The translations under genes and the position numbers were made by a program. A stretch of 64,000 nucleotides of DNA, from positions 368,349-432,348 of the forward strand of contig NZ_QZVQ01000004.1 of assembly GCF_003660445.1 (NCBI RefSeq). Reading direction: 5' to 3'. Each line of letters starts with the position of its first letter. Position 1 is the first letter of the stretch. The notes beneath the pieces are model-generated. The model had not been told where the DNA came from, searched no databases, and saw nothing but the letters and a program-made list of their open reading frames with translations. Source of the DNA: Croceibacterium ferulae. Lineage in GTDB: Bacteria; Pseudomonadota; Alphaproteobacteria; Sphingomonadales; Sphingomonadaceae. Positions 19,288 to 29,269 of the stretch are shown here, in pieces.

Positions 19288-19412
19288 GCAGCTGCGGCAG
19301 CAGTGCCGCCTTGCATGAGCCACGCCTTGCCGCAGAAGGCTGTGCAGCCGGGATCGATCCGCCAGCCAAGCTGCTGATAAGTCATGCCTTTTAGAGGCCA
19401 CACAAAAACCGT

Positions 19413-19440
19413 TTGCGATCCGCCGATTCACCCTTATATG
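19413..19440 (+). promoter_or_regulatory. Candidate sigma-70 promoter of the decarboxylase gene
   Basis: TTGCGA at 19413-19418, a 16-bp spacer and TATATG at 19435-19440, in an AT-richer stretch about 78 bp before the TTG start at 19518. The best promoter-like match I see in the 230-bp gap after csaA. Confidence 0.55.
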
Positions 19441-19517
19441 CGCCGCTCCGCTGCCCCATGGGGACTTCCTAACCGCAAGGCAGCCTTGTCGAACAACACG
19501 TTTGGGGGTCCCTTGAA

Positions 19518-20723
19518 TTGCACAGCTATCCTGACGCACGGTCTGTAGTCCGCGACCTCGTTCCGGACGAACCGGTGATGCTCAACCGTCCGCATGCCGC
19601 GGCGCGGGCGGCGCAGTTTTTTGCGCAGGGCTTTCCGGGGACCACGATGTATGCAGTCAAGGCGAACCCGTCGCCTGACCTGATCGTGCTGCTGTGGGAA
19701 AACGGCATCCGCACCTTTGACGTCGCTTCCATTGCGGAAGTGCGCCTGGTGCGCGGCCTGCTGCCCGGAGCCACGCTGTGCTTCATGCATCCGGTCAAGA
19801 CCATCGGCGCCATTCGGGAAGCATACCACACGCATGGCGTGCGCACCTTCAGCCTGGATACGCTGGAAGAGCTGGCCAAGATCGTGGAGGCGACTGCCTC
19901 GGCCGACGGCACGCAGGCGGAAGACCTGAACCTGCTGGTGCGCCTGCGCGTCTCCTCCGAACATTCGGAGCTGAGCCTGGCATCCAAGTTCGGTGTCGAT
20001 CTGGCGGATTCCGCGCCGCTGCTGCAGGCGACCCGCCAGCATTGTGACGCGCTGGGCATCTGCTTCCATGTCGGCAGTCAGGCGATGACGCCGTTCGCTT
20101 ACGTCCAGGCGCTTGACCGGGTGCGCGCGGCTATCGTGCAGGCATCGGTCACGGTGGACATCATCGATGTGGGAGGCGGTTTTCCCAGTGCCTATCCGGG
20201 CATGAACCCGCCGCCGCTGGAAGATTACTTCGCCATCATCCACCGCCATTTCGAGGCGCTGCCCATCTCCTACAATGCGGAGCTGTGGGCGGAGCCGGGC
20301 CGGGCGCTGAGCGCGGAATATTCCAGCGTGATCGTCCGCGTGGAGAAGCGCCGGGGCGACGAGCTGTACATCAATGACGGCGCTTATGGGGCGCTGTTCG
20401 ATGCCGCGCATGTGGACTGGCGTTTCCCGGTGCAGGCTTTGGAAGACGACCTCAGCCAGCCCTTGGCCGATTTCGCCTTCTATGGCCCGACCTGCGACGA
20501 TGCCGATTACATGAAGGGTCCGTTCGATCTCCCGGCCGACATCCAGGCGAACGACTATTTCGAGATCGGCATGCTCGGCGCGTATGGTGCAGCGATGAAG
20601 ACCGGCTTCAACGGCTTCGGTGCGGCACAGGCGGTGATCGTGACGGACGAGCCGATGGCCAGCCTGTACACCGGCGCGCGCGAGGAACCGAAGCGCAGCG
20701 ACAATGTGGTGAGCCTGCGCTGA
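19518..20723 (+). CDS. Type III PLP decarboxylase (ornithine/diaminopimelate decarboxylase family)
   Basis: 401 residues from TTG 19518. Alanine-racemase-fold barrel with the PLP lysine in TMYAVKANPSPDL near residue 54, CFHVGSQ near 183, VGGGFPSAYPG for phosphate binding, AEPGRALSAEYSS, and the second-domain Cys in GPTCDDADYM near 331. Domain order and length fit ornithine decarboxylase-like enzymes, the first step to putrescine in alphaproteobacteria. Lysine or carboxynorspermidine specificity cannot be excluded. It has its own promoter and ends in a bidirectional hairpin. Confidence 0.85.
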   Translation: MHSYPDARSVVRDLVPDEPVMLNRPHAAARAAQFFAQGFPGTTMYAVKANPSPDLIVLLWENGIRTFDVASIAEVRLVRGLLPGATLCFMHPVKTIGAIREAYHTHGVRTFSLDTLEELAKIVEATASADGTQAEDLNLLVRLRVSSEHSELSLASKFGVDLADSAPLLQATRQHCDALGICFHVGSQAMTPFAYVQALDRVRAAIVQASVTVDIIDVGGGFPSAYPGMNPPPLEDYFAIIHRHFEALPISYNAELWAEPGRALSAEYSSVIVRVEKRRGDELYINDGAYGALFDAAHVDWRFPVQALEDDLSQPLADFAFYGPTCDDADYMKGPFDLPADIQANDYFEIGMLGAYGAAMKTGFNGFGAAQAVIVTDEPMASLYTGAREEPKRSDNVVSLR

Positions 20724-20729
20724 CCGCGT

Positions 20730-20757
20730 GGAGCGCCGGCCTGCGGGGCGGCGCTCC
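20730..20757. terminator. Bidirectional hairpin between convergent genes
   Basis: Arms GGAGCGCC and GGCGCTCC (8 bp) with a GC-rich 12-nt loop, filling the gap between the decarboxylase (plus) and the glutathione reductase-type gene (minus). No T-run, so efficiency is uncertain. Confidence 0.55.
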
Positions 20758-20759
20758 GA

Positions 20760-21713
20760 TCATCCGCGGCCGTGCGGTGCGTCCAGCTCCAGCGCCGGAC
20801 CTACGGGCACGATCCCGGTTGGATTGATCATCCGGTGGCTCTCGTAATAGTGCCCCTTGATGTGCCGGAAATCGACCGTGCCCGCCACGCCGGGTGTCTG
20901 GTAGATGTCGCGCAGATATCCGCTGAGCGCCGGGTAGTCGGTAATGCGGCGGATGTTGCATTTGAAATGGCCGACATAGACCGCGTCGAACCGGATCAGC
21001 GTGGTGAACAGGCGAATATCCGCCTCCGTCATGGACGGGCCGACCAGCCAGCGATTGCCTTGCAATCGTTGCTCCAGCCAATCCAGCGTGTCGAATAGCG
21101 GGCCGACTGCCTCTTCATACGCGCCCTGCGTGGTGGCAAAGCCGGCCTTGTAGACGCCATTATTCACATGGTCGTAGATACGCGCATTGACCGCATCGAT
21201 CTCCTCGCGATGTTCCGCCGGATAGTAGTCGCCCGCCGCGGCGCCGACATCGTCGAAGGCGCTGTTCAGCATGCGGATAATTTCCGCGCTCTCATTGTTG
21301 ACGATGACGCCGGTCTGCCTGTCCCATAGCACCGGCACGGTCACCCGGCCGGTGTAGCTGGGGTCTGCGGCGGTATAGACCTGCCACAGCGTGCGCGCAT
21401 GATGGATCGGATCGCCGATCACGCCCGGTGCCGGGTCGAATGTCCAGCCATTCTCCAGCATCAGCCAGTTCACGACGGAGATGGGGATCATGTCCTCCAG
21501 CCCCTTCAGCGCGCGCATGATCAGCGCGCGATGGGCCCACGGACAGGCGAGACTGACATAAAGGTGATACCGGCCGGGTTCCGCGGGGAAGCCGCTGCTG
21601 CCGTCGGTGGTGATCTCGCCACGGAAGCTGGACTGCTTGCGTTCGAACCGGCCACCGGTCGACTCGGTGTCGTACCACTTGTCCTGCCATCGACCGTCGA
21701 CCAGCATGCCCAT
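20760..21713 (-). CDS. yqjG: Glutathionyl-hydroquinone reductase (Xi-class GST)
   Basis: 317 residues. The N-terminal thioredoxin-fold domain has the catalytic Cys in SLACPWAHRALIMRAL near residue 54 and the glutathione-binding NNESAEIIRMLN. The all-alpha domain carries LVGPSMTEADIRLFTTLIRFD. These enzymes reduce glutathionyl-hydroquinones with GSH and are standard in GSH-using proteobacteria. It lies 28 bp downstream of hemA on the same strand. Confidence 0.93.
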   Translation of the reverse strand: MGMLVDGRWQDKWYDTESTGGRFERKQSSFRGEITTDGSSGFPAEPGRYHLYVSLACPWAHRALIMRALKGLEDMIPISVVNWLMLENGWTFDPAPGVIGDPIHHARTLWQVYTAADPSYTGRVTVPVLWDRQTGVIVNNESAEIIRMLNSAFDDVGAAAGDYYPAEHREEIDAVNARIYDHVNNGVYKAGFATTQGAYEEAVGPLFDTLDWLEQRLQGNRWLVGPSMTEADIRLFTTLIRFDAVYVGHFKCNIRRITDYPALSGYLRDIYQTPGVAGTVDFRHIKGHYYESHRMINPTGIVPVGPALELDAPHGRG

Positions 21714-21741
21714 CGCCGCAATTCCCTTCTTTTACGAAGGG

Positions 21742-22962
21742 TCAAGCGGCCTTGCGCAGCTCCAGTTCCAGCCGGTCCCAGATCTCCACCAGGGCGGCGG
21801 TCAGGTCCGTCATCATCGCCTCCGTATGGGCAGGCCCCGGCGTGAAGCGCAGCCGTTCCGTGCCGCGCGGCACGGTGGGGAAATTGATCGGCTGCACATA
21901 GACGCCGTATTCGGCGAGCAGAATGTCGCTGATCCGCTTGGCACGGACCGGATCGCCCACCATCAGCGGCACGATATGGGTCGTGCTGTCCATCACCGGG
22001 AGGCCGGCATCACGGAACATGCGCTTCAGCATGGCGGCCGCCGCCTGCTGGGCATCACGCTCCTCGCTCGACGCCTTCAGGTGGCGCACGGAGGCGAGCA
22101 CGCCGGCAACCAGCACCGGGGAGAGCGAAGTGGTGAAGATGAAGCCGGGCGCGTAGGAGCGGATGCAATCCACGATCCGTTGGTCGGCCGCGATGTAGCC
22201 ACCCATCACGCCGAACGCTTTGCCCAGCGTGCCTTCGATGATGTCGATCCGGTCCGCCGCTGCGTCCCGTTCGGAGATGCCGCCGCCGCGCGCGCCATAC
22301 ATGCCGACCGCATGGACCTCGTCGATATAGGTCAGCGCATTGTACTTGTCGGCCAGATCGCAGATCGCATGGATCGCCGCGACATCGCCATCCATCGAAT
22401 AGACGCTTTCGAACGCGATCAGCTTGGGCACTGCGGGGTCTTCCGCCGCCAGCAGCTCTTCCAGATGCGCCACGTCATTGTGGCGGAACACGCGCTTCTC
22501 GCAACCGGAATTGCGGATGCCGGCGATCATGCTGGCATGGTTCAGCTCGTCGGAGAAGATCACGCACCCCGGCAACAGTCGGGCAAGGGTGGAGAGCGTG
22601 GCGTCGTTGGAGACATAGCCGCTGGTGAACAGCAGCGCGGCTTCCTTGCCATGCAGGTCGGCCAGCTCCCGCTCCAGCTGGATATGGTAATGCGTGTTGC
22701 CGCCGATATTGCGCGTGCCGCCGCTGCCGGCGCCGACATCGTGCAGCGCCTCTTCCATCGCGGCGACCACCTTGGGGTGCTGGCCCATCGCCAAGTAGTC
22801 GTTCGAACACCAGACGGTAATCGGCTTCGGCCCATTGTGCCCGGCGAAGCAACGCGCGTTGGGATAGGCGCCCTTGTTGCGCAGGATATCAATGAACACA
22901 CGATACCGGCCTTCCGAATGGAGGCGGTCGATGGCCTTGTCGAAGATCAGATCGTAGTTCAG
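21742..22962 (-). CDS. hemA: 5-aminolevulinate synthase
   Basis: ALAS condenses glycine and succinyl-CoA, the C4 entry to haem in alphaproteobacteria. Seen: [20 protein letters not shown] at the usual N-terminus, [36 protein letters not shown], and the PLP lysine in [13 protein letters not shown]. About 406 residues if counted from the family's usual first residue, but that codon is CTG (22962-22960), not ATG. In-frame alternatives are a TTG twelve codons earlier and a GTG at 23079 that overlaps the murI end. The start is therefore unresolved. Upstream 11-bp direct repeats may be regulatory. Confidence 0.93.
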   Translation of the reverse strand: MNYDLIFDKAIDRLHSEGRYRVFIDILRNKGAYPNARCFAGHNGPKPITVWCSNDYLAMGQHPKVVAAMEEALHDVGAGSGGTRNIGGNTHYHIQLERELADLHGKEAALLFTSGYVSNDATLSTLARLLPGCVIFSDELNHASMIAGIRNSGCEKRVFRHNDVAHLEELLAAEDPAVPKLIAFESVYSMDGDVAAIHAICDLADKYNALTYIDEVHAVGMYGARGGGISERDAAADRIDIIEGTLGKAFGVMGGYIAADQRIVDCIRSYAPGFIFTTSLSPVLVAGVLASVRHLKASSEERDAQQAAAAMLKRMFRDAGLPVMDSTTHIVPLMVGDPVRAKRISDILLAEYGVYVQPINFPTVPRGTERLRFTPGPAHTEAMMTDLTAALVEIWDRLELELRKAA

Positions 22963-23037
22963 CGGACCAGTCCGTGTTGGCGAGACATTCCGGGGCAAAC
23001 CCTGCCCGTGGCATGTAAACCCTTCGCCGCGCCCTTC

Positions 23038-23079
23038 AAAGCGTTCACTTTGCGACGGATTCGCGTTAAAAGCGTTCAC
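23038..23079. promoter_or_regulatory. 11-bp direct repeats upstream of hemA
   Basis: GTGAACGCTTT (minus-strand sense) occurs at 23048-23038 and again at 23079-23069, 31 bp apart, about three helical turns. The distal copy overlaps the last murI codons. The spacing on one helix face suggests paired sites for a regulator of hemA. No known box is recognised. Confidence 0.4.
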
Positions 23080-23878
23080 ACTGTTCGACGTGGTAGTTCA
23101 GCAGCGCGGGGCCGATGGCGTGCAGATCATCGGCCGTCCCGGTGAACAGGGCCCGATCAGGCGACTTACGGATGAAGGTCTGGCCCTGCGTCAGATGTGC
23201 AATGCGCCGGGCGATTCCCGCCGCGCCGTCGACGAAGCGCACATCCGGGCCGAAGGCGTGGGACAATTTGTCCACCAGCAGCGGGAAATGCGTGCAGGCC
23301 AGCACCACCGTGTCGATCGAATCGCCGCCGGGCTGGCGGCGCAGCCCGGTCACCGCGGCCTCGATCGCGGCCGGGTCCATCGCGGCCCCGCGCAGCCGAC
23401 CCTCCGCCGCCTGCACCAGTTCGGGCGCTGCATGGCGCAGCAGGCGCTTGCCGGTGGCGAACTCGGCTTCCAGCTGATCGACATAGGCCTGCCGGATGGT
23501 GGCAGCGGTGCCGAGCAGGCCGATCGTGCCGCTGCGGGTCATCGCCGCTGCGGGCTTGATCGCCGGGACTGTCCCCACGATCGGCACCTGCAGCACGTCC
23601 CGCACCATGCCCAGCGCGATGGTAGAGGCGGTGTTGCAGGCGATGGTGATCAGGCGGGGGGCGAAACGTTCGGACAGGCGGCCCAGCAATCCGGCAACCC
23701 GCGCGGCGATCTGCGCCTCCGTCTTCTCGCCATAGGGCAGCCCGGCCGTATCCGCGACATACAGCACCGGTGCCTGCGGCAGCACGCGGCGCAGCTCGGC
23801 CAGCACGGTCAGCCCGCCGATACCGGAATCGAACAGCAGGATGGGCGCGTCGGGTGCAGGCTGCATGGTCGCCCGCAT
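23066..23878 (-). CDS. murI: Glutamate racemase
   Basis: 270 residues. [15 protein letters not shown] holds the conserved Asp-Ser. The two catalytic cysteines are in [13 protein letters not shown] and [11 protein letters not shown]. It makes D-glutamate for peptidoglycan. ATG 23878; a second in-frame ATG four codons later is equally possible. Divergent from plsY with a 44-bp gap, and followed by hemA. Confidence 0.94.
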   Translation of the reverse strand: MRATMQPAPDAPILLFDSGIGGLTVLAELRRVLPQAPVLYVADTAGLPYGEKTEAQIAARVAGLLGRLSERFAPRLITIACNTASTIALGMVRDVLQVPIVGTVPAIKPAAAMTRSGTIGLLGTAATIRQAYVDQLEAEFATGKRLLRHAAPELVQAAEGRLRGAAMDPAAIEAAVTGLRRQPGGDSIDTVVLACTHFPLLVDKLSHAFGPDVRFVDGAAGIARRIAHLTQGQTFIRKSPDRALFTGTADDLHAIGPALLNYHVEQCERF

Positions 23879-23922
23879 ATTTTGCCCCTGCCGAAATGCA
23901 AGCGAACCGCTAAGGGACAGGC

Positions 23923-24522
23923 ATGACGCTGCCCATCGGTACCACCGCCCTCCTGGCCTTTCTGCTCGGCTATGCGATCGGATCCATCCCCTTCGGCCTG
24001 CTGCTGGTGCGCGCCGCCGGCAAGGGCGATGTGCGCGATGTCGGCTCCGGCAATATCGGCGCCACCAATGTGCTGCGTGCCGCTGGCAAGGGCATCGCCG
24101 CCGCCACGCTGGTGCTGGATGCGCTGAAGGGACTGGTGCCGATCGCCATTGCCGCGATGCTGTGGGGCGCGGGGCAGGACTGGGCGGCGCTGGGTGCTTT
24201 CCTGGGCCATTGCTTTCCCGTCTGGCTGCGGTTCAGGGGCGGCAAGGGTGTCGCCACCTTGATCGGCATCGGCCTGGGCCTGCACTGGACCATCGGTCTT
24301 TCGGTGATCGTGGTCTGGCTGGCCGTGGCCAAGCTGTCGCGCATCAGCAGCCTGGGGGGCATGGCCGCCGCCGCTGCGGCGCCGCTGGCCGCGCTCGCCT
24401 TCGGCCATACGATCTACCTGCCCGTGCTGCTGGTGGTGTTCGCGGTCGTGCTGCTGCGTCATCGCGCCAACATCGCCCGCCTGATATCCGGGACGGAGCC
24501 GCGCATCGGCCGCAAGGGATGA
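23923..24522 (+). CDS. plsY: Glycerol-3-phosphate acyltransferase PlsY
   Basis: 199 residues with about five membrane segments. The three conserved cytoplasmic motifs are present: GSIPFGLLL, GSGNIGATNVLRAAGKG and GHCFPVWLRFRGGKGVAT. It transfers acyl groups from acyl phosphate to glycerol-3-phosphate at the inner membrane, the first step of phospholipid synthesis. Its stop overlaps the dprA ATG by 4 bp. Confidence 0.94.
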   Translation: MTLPIGTTALLAFLLGYAIGSIPFGLLLVRAAGKGDVRDVGSGNIGATNVLRAAGKGIAAATLVLDALKGLVPIAIAAMLWGAGQDWAALGAFLGHCFPVWLRFRGGKGVATLIGIGLGLHWTIGLSVIVVWLAVAKLSRISSLGGMAAAAAAPLAALAFGHTIYLPVLLVVFAVVLLRHRANIARLISGTEPRIGRKG

Positions 24523-25613
24523 GCCTGACGCAGGCCGAGGCCTTTGCCCGCATCCGGCTTCTGCGCTCGCCGCATATCGGGCCGGTGTCCTACCGCCAGC
24601 TGCTGGCACGCTTCGGCACGGCTGAGGCGGCGGTCACCGCGCTGCCCGATCTCGCCCGTCGTGGCGGTCGCCCCTACACCGCGGCGCACGCGGACCGGGT
24701 GGAGCGGGAGGTGGCGGGCGTACGCCGGGCAGGCGCGCGCTACCTGTTCCATGACCAGCCGGACTATCCGCAGCTGTTGGCGCAGGCGCCTGCCGCACCG
24801 CCGATCCTGACCATGCGGGGTGCGCTGGCACTGGCGGCCCGGCCGTGTGTCGCGCTGGTCGGCGCCCGCAACGCCAGCGCCGCGGCGGTGCAGCTGGCGC
24901 GGGAGTTCGGCGCGGCGCTGGCCGCAGAAGGCTTTGCGGTCGTGTCTGGCCTAGCCCGCGGGATCGACGGGGCCGCGCATGACGGCGCCTTTCCCCACAC
25001 GATCGGCGTGATCGCCAGCGGGATCGACATCGTCTACCCGCCGCAGCACCGCGACCTGCAGGAACGCATCGCCAGCGACGGTCTGCTCCTGGCGGAACAG
25101 CCGGTCGGTACGGAGCCGCGCGGCAGCCACTTCCCCAGCCGCAACCGCATCATCGCGGGGCTGTCGCTGGGCACTCTGGTGGTGGAGGCCGCGCCGCAAT
25201 CGGGCTCGCTCATTACTGCGCGACTCGCGGGCGAATATGGGCGGGGGGTCATGGCCATCCCCGGTAGCCCGCTGGAGCCCCGCAGCGCCGGGGCCAACGA
25301 ACTGATCCGCGACGGCGCCGTGCTGGTGCAGGATCCGGCGCAGGTGGCGGAGCTGCTGCGCCGGTTTGACGGAACCCCGCGCACGGCGCTGGCGGAACGC
25401 CAGCAGCCCTTCATCGCCTTCGAGGACGAGCCGGCAGAAGGCCCGGCGGGCAGCGACATTGCCGCTCTGATGAGCCCTGCTCCGGTGCATGTGGACGAGC
25501 TGATCCGGCAAAGCGGGCAGGGCACCGGCGCCGTGCAGATGGCGCTGCTGGAGCTGGAGATCGCCGGCCGGCTGGTCCGTCACGAAGGCGGGCGCGTGTC
25601 GCTGGCCAGTTGA
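24519..25613 (+). CDS. dprA: DNA-processing protein DprA
   Basis: 364 residues from ATG 24519. An N-terminal helix-hairpin-like region ([16 protein letters not shown]) precedes the Rossmann-like DprA domain, with [43 protein letters not shown] and [17 protein letters not shown]-terminal winged helix follows ([11 protein letters not shown] to LVRHEGGRV). DprA loads RecA on incoming single-stranded DNA during transformation. It is coupled to plsY. In many relatives topA follows dprA; here tatA does. Confidence 0.93.
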   Translation: MSLTQAEAFARIRLLRSPHIGPVSYRQLLARFGTAEAAVTALPDLARRGGRPYTAAHADRVEREVAGVRRAGARYLFHDQPDYPQLLAQAPAAPPILTMRGALALAARPCVALVGARNASAAAVQLAREFGAALAAEGFAVVSGLARGIDGAAHDGAFPHTIGVIASGIDIVYPPQHRDLQERIASDGLLLAEQPVGTEPRGSHFPSRNRIIAGLSLGTLVVEAAPQSGSLITARLAGEYGRGVMAIPGSPLEPRSAGANELIRDGAVLVQDPAQVAELLRRFDGTPRTALAERQQPFIAFEDEPAEGPAGSDIAALMSPAPVHVDELIRQSGQGTGAVQMALLELEIAGRLVRHEGGRVSLAS

Positions 25614-25770
25614 GCCGCTTCAGCTATCGCTTGAAACGGAGCGGGAGCACCATCTACCGCAAGACCCGATCATCCATTGTCTCGGCTCGGCTTGCTGGTG
25701 TAAGTACGCGATTAACCGGCGCTTCTCACCGATAAACCATCGAGTGCGCCATGGCTTCTGGAGATGCGTG

Positions 25771-26010
25771 ATGGCTTCCTTCTCACTCGTACACTGGCTG
25801 GTCGTAGCCGTCGTGGTCCTGGTGCTGTTCGGCCGGGGCAAGATCTCGGAGACGATGGGCGACTTCGGAAAGGGGATCAAAAGTTTCCGCAAGGGAATGA
25901 CGGAAGAGGAATCCGCACCGGCACCCAAGCTGGCGCAGATCACTGTCGCCAATGACGGCAACGCTCAGCCGGCGACGACCGATGCCGGCGTGCGGACGAC
26001 GAACTCCTGA
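25771..26010 (+). CDS. tatA: Sec-independent protein translocase TatA
   Basis: 79 residues from ATG 25771. One membrane helix ([17 protein letters not shown]) with the F-G hinge, then the amphipathic helix [14 protein letters not shown] and an acidic, unstructured tail. It forms the pore component of the Tat pathway for folded proteins. No tatB or tatC follows, so this copy stands apart from a tatBC operon or is a second TatA/E. Confidence 0.9.
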   Translation: MASFSLVHWLVVAVVVLVLFGRGKISETMGDFGKGIKSFRKGMTEEESAPAPKLAQITVANDGNAQPATTDAGVRTTNS

Positions 26011-26016
26011 CGAACA

Positions 26017-26047
26017 GCCCCGGTCGCGATCAGCTTGCGACCGGGGC
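26017..26047. terminator. Bidirectional hairpin between tatA and the sugar dehydrogenase gene
   Basis: Perfect 11-bp stem, arms GCCCCGGTCGC and GCGACCGGGGC, 9-nt loop, in the 75-bp gap between convergent genes. There is no T-tract on either side. Confidence 0.6.
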
Positions 26048-26085
26048 CTGCTGCGGCGCGCTGCCGCTCTTCCCGGCGCGTCAAA

Positions 26086-27315
26086 TCAACGTGGTGTCAG
26101 TCGCAGCAACCGGCCGCCAACGCCATCCTCGATCAGCAGCAGCGATCCGTCTGGCGCTTCCTCGATATCGCGCAGACGCTCGGGGAAGGGATGGCGGGCC
26201 TCTTCCGTGCCGCTCTCGCCATTGATCGACACCCGCACCAGCGCCTTCGATGACAGGCCCGGGATCAGGGCCTGACCCTGCCATTGCGGGAACATGGACC
26301 CGCGATAGAACAGGAAGTCACCTGGCGCGATCACCGGGGTCCAGCCGATCGCCGGAGCGCGGAATTCAGGGCGGGTGGCGTGGTCCGGGATGGGCGTGCC
26401 GTCGTAATCGATGCCGTCCGACACGATCGGCCAGCCATAATTCTCGCCCGCCGACACCAGGTTCAGCTCATCTCCGCCGCGTGGCCCATGCTCCAGATCC
26501 CACAGCCGGCCCTGCGCGTCGAAGTGCAGGCCCAGGATGTTGCGGTGGCCCAGGGACCAGATCTCCCGCGAAACACCGCCCCGCTCTGCGAAGGGATTGC
26601 CGGCGGTCGGCGTGCCGTCCAGGTTCAGGCGCAGCACCTTGCCGAGATTGACGCCCGGATCCTGCGCGGGGGTCTTCTTCTGCCGATCTCCGGACGCCAG
26701 GAACAGATGCTGCCCATCGGGCGAGAAGGCGATCCGGTGCGAGTAATGACCGGCGCCGCTCACCTTGGGCTGCTGCCGCCAGATGACCTGCAGGTTCTCC
26801 ACCCGGCAGCCCGTGTTGCCGTCGCATGCCAGCGTCCCGCGCCCCAGTGCCGCGCCGCGTGTATCGCCTTCACCCGCCTCCGCCCAGGTCAGGTAGATCG
26901 TGCGCCCGCCCAGCTCGGCAGCGCTCTCGGCGGGCAGGAAGGCGACATCGCCAAGCCCGCCCTGACCGGCATAGGCTACCTGCGGCAGGCCGGAGACTTC
27001 ACCGGTGCGCCCGGTGGCCAGATCGACGAACTTCATCGTACCCGCGCGCTCCGTCACGAAGACCGTGCGGGTGCCCGGTGCCATTGCCAGCGCCCACGGC
27101 TCCGCAAAACTGCCCAGCGATGCCGCCTGGAAAGGCGCATCGCCTTGCAGCGTGACCGCCTGACCGGCTGCATAAGCCGCCGGCGAAGAGGCCGGAGCTG
27201 CTTTGGCGACCGCCGGGGCGGACGTGAAGGGACTATCCCCCGTATCAGCGCTGCCGCAGCTTGCGGAACAGAGCGCGACGGGTAACAGGCTGCTGACAAG
27301 GAACGGAATTCGCAT
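26086..27315 (-). CDS. PQQ-dependent sugar dehydrogenase family protein (beta-propeller)
   Basis: 409 residues from ATG 27315. An N-terminal signal sequence ends near a Cys (CSASCGSAD), possibly lipidated though the lipobox is weak. The propeller shows [74 protein letters not shown] and [13 protein letters not shown], typical of soluble glucose/sorbosone dehydrogenase-like proteins. It acts in the periplasm with PQQ; no pqq genes are seen here. Its start codon overlaps the divergent rnhB start. Confidence 0.9.
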   Translation of the reverse strand: MRIPFLVSSLLPVALCSASCGSADTGDSPFTSAPAVAKAAPASSPAAYAAGQAVTLQGDAPFQAASLGSFAEPWALAMAPGTRTVFVTERAGTMKFVDLATGRTGEVSGLPQVAYAGQGGLGDVAFLPAESAAELGGRTIYLTWAEAGEGDTRGAALGRGTLACDGNTGCRVENLQVIWRQQPKVSGAGHYSHRIAFSPDGQHLFLASGDRQKKTPAQDPGVNLGKVLRLNLDGTPTAGNPFAERGGVSREIWSLGHRNILGLHFDAQGRLWDLEHGPRGGDELNLVSAGENYGWPIVSDGIDYDGTPIPDHATRPEFRAPAIGWTPVIAPGDFLFYRGSMFPQWQGQALIPGLSSKALVRVSINGESGTEEARHPFPERLRDIEEAPDGSLLLIEDGVGGRLLRLTPR

Positions 27316-27958
27316 GCTTTCGGGAACGCCCTCTCCGGATTTTTGTGCCAGCCTTGGCGCGCCGCTGATCGTGGGCGTCGATGAGGCGGGGCGCGGGCCG
27401 CTGGCCGGGCCGGTCGTCGCGGCCGCCGTGCTGCTGTGTCGGCCCCGGCCGGCCGGGCTGGATGATTCCAAGAAGCTGACCGCGGATCGCCGTGCCTTGC
27501 TGGAGGAACGCATCCTGCGCCGCTGCGCCTGGGGCATCGGGGTGGTGGAGGTGGAGGCGATCGACCGGCTCAACATCTTCGGCGCCACCATGCTGGCGAT
27601 GACGCTGGCGGTGGAGCAGCTCTGCACCGCACTGGGCCGCGACTGCTGCCAGGTGCTGGTGGATGGCAACCTTACCCCCGCCGGCCGCCGCATGGAATGG
27701 CGCTGGCCCGCCCGCGCCATTGTCGGCGGCGATGCGTGCGAACCGGCGATCAGCGCCGCCTCCATCCTGGCGAAGGAGCATCGCGACCGGCTGATGCGGG
27801 CCGCCGCGGCCGATCACCCGCATTACGGGTGGGACCGGAACAAGGGTTATGGCACGCCCGATCACCTTGCGGCCTTGCGCACGCACGGGCCCAGCCCGCT
27901 GCATCGCCGCTCCTTCGCACCCGTCGCGCAGGCCGATCTGTTTTCCTGCGCGGGCTGA
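27314..27958 (+). CDS. rnhB: Ribonuclease HII
   Basis: 214 residues. Catalytic residues sit in [16 protein letters not shown] (Asp-Glu), VLVDGN (Asp) and [16 protein letters not shown] (Asp). It cleaves RNA of RNA:DNA hybrids and removes single ribonucleotides. The ATG at 27314 shares CATG with the divergent ATG at 27315. AAGGA lies about 10 bp upstream, inside the opposite gene. Downstream is the palindromic leader of ccrM. Confidence 0.92.
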   Translation: MLSGTPSPDFCASLGAPLIVGVDEAGRGPLAGPVVAAAVLLCRPRPAGLDDSKKLTADRRALLEERILRRCAWGIGVVEVEAIDRLNIFGATMLAMTLAVEQLCTALGRDCCQVLVDGNLTPAGRRMEWRWPARAIVGGDACEPAISAASILAKEHRDRLMRAAAADHPHYGWDRNKGYGTPDHLAALRTHGPSPLHRRSFAPVAQADLFSCAG

Positions 27959-27976
27959 GTCCTGCCGGCCACACCA

Positions 27977-28098
27977 CAGCATGTTGAGTCCCCTTGGCAG
28001 GGTCGGACTCAACATGCTGCGCCGAACTCCTTTCGTTCCGTCCGGCCCAAGCAGAATCGGGGCGACTCGGCAGAAAAGCTGGACTTGACGAGGGAGTC
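27977..28098. promoter_or_regulatory. GANTC-rich leader of ccrM with a 15-bp inverted repeat
   Basis: Five GANTC sites lie in the gap before ccrM: 27986-27990, 28006-28010, 28054-28058, 28064-28068 and 28094-28098. The first two are embedded in perfect inverted arms CAGCATGTTGAGTCC (27977-27991) and GGACTCAACATGCTG (28005-28019) around a 13-nt loop. GANTC is the CcrM target, so the promoter can be read in fully, hemi- and unmethylated states. The hairpin could also end rnhB transcription, though no T-run follows. Confidence 0.75.
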
Positions 28099-28103
28099 CC
28101 TGA

Positions 28104-29267
<1,164 letters not shown>

Positions 29268-29269
29268 GC

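Noticed and set aside
23841..24518. In-frame extension upstream of dprA running through plsY
   Set aside because: plsY is unmistakable in another frame; the extension is Arg/Ala/Gly-rich noise.
27316..27765. 150-codon extension of the sugar dehydrogenase over rnhB
   Set aside because: Ser/Arg-rich frame opposite a conserved enzyme; a signal peptide begins exactly at the ATG at 27315.
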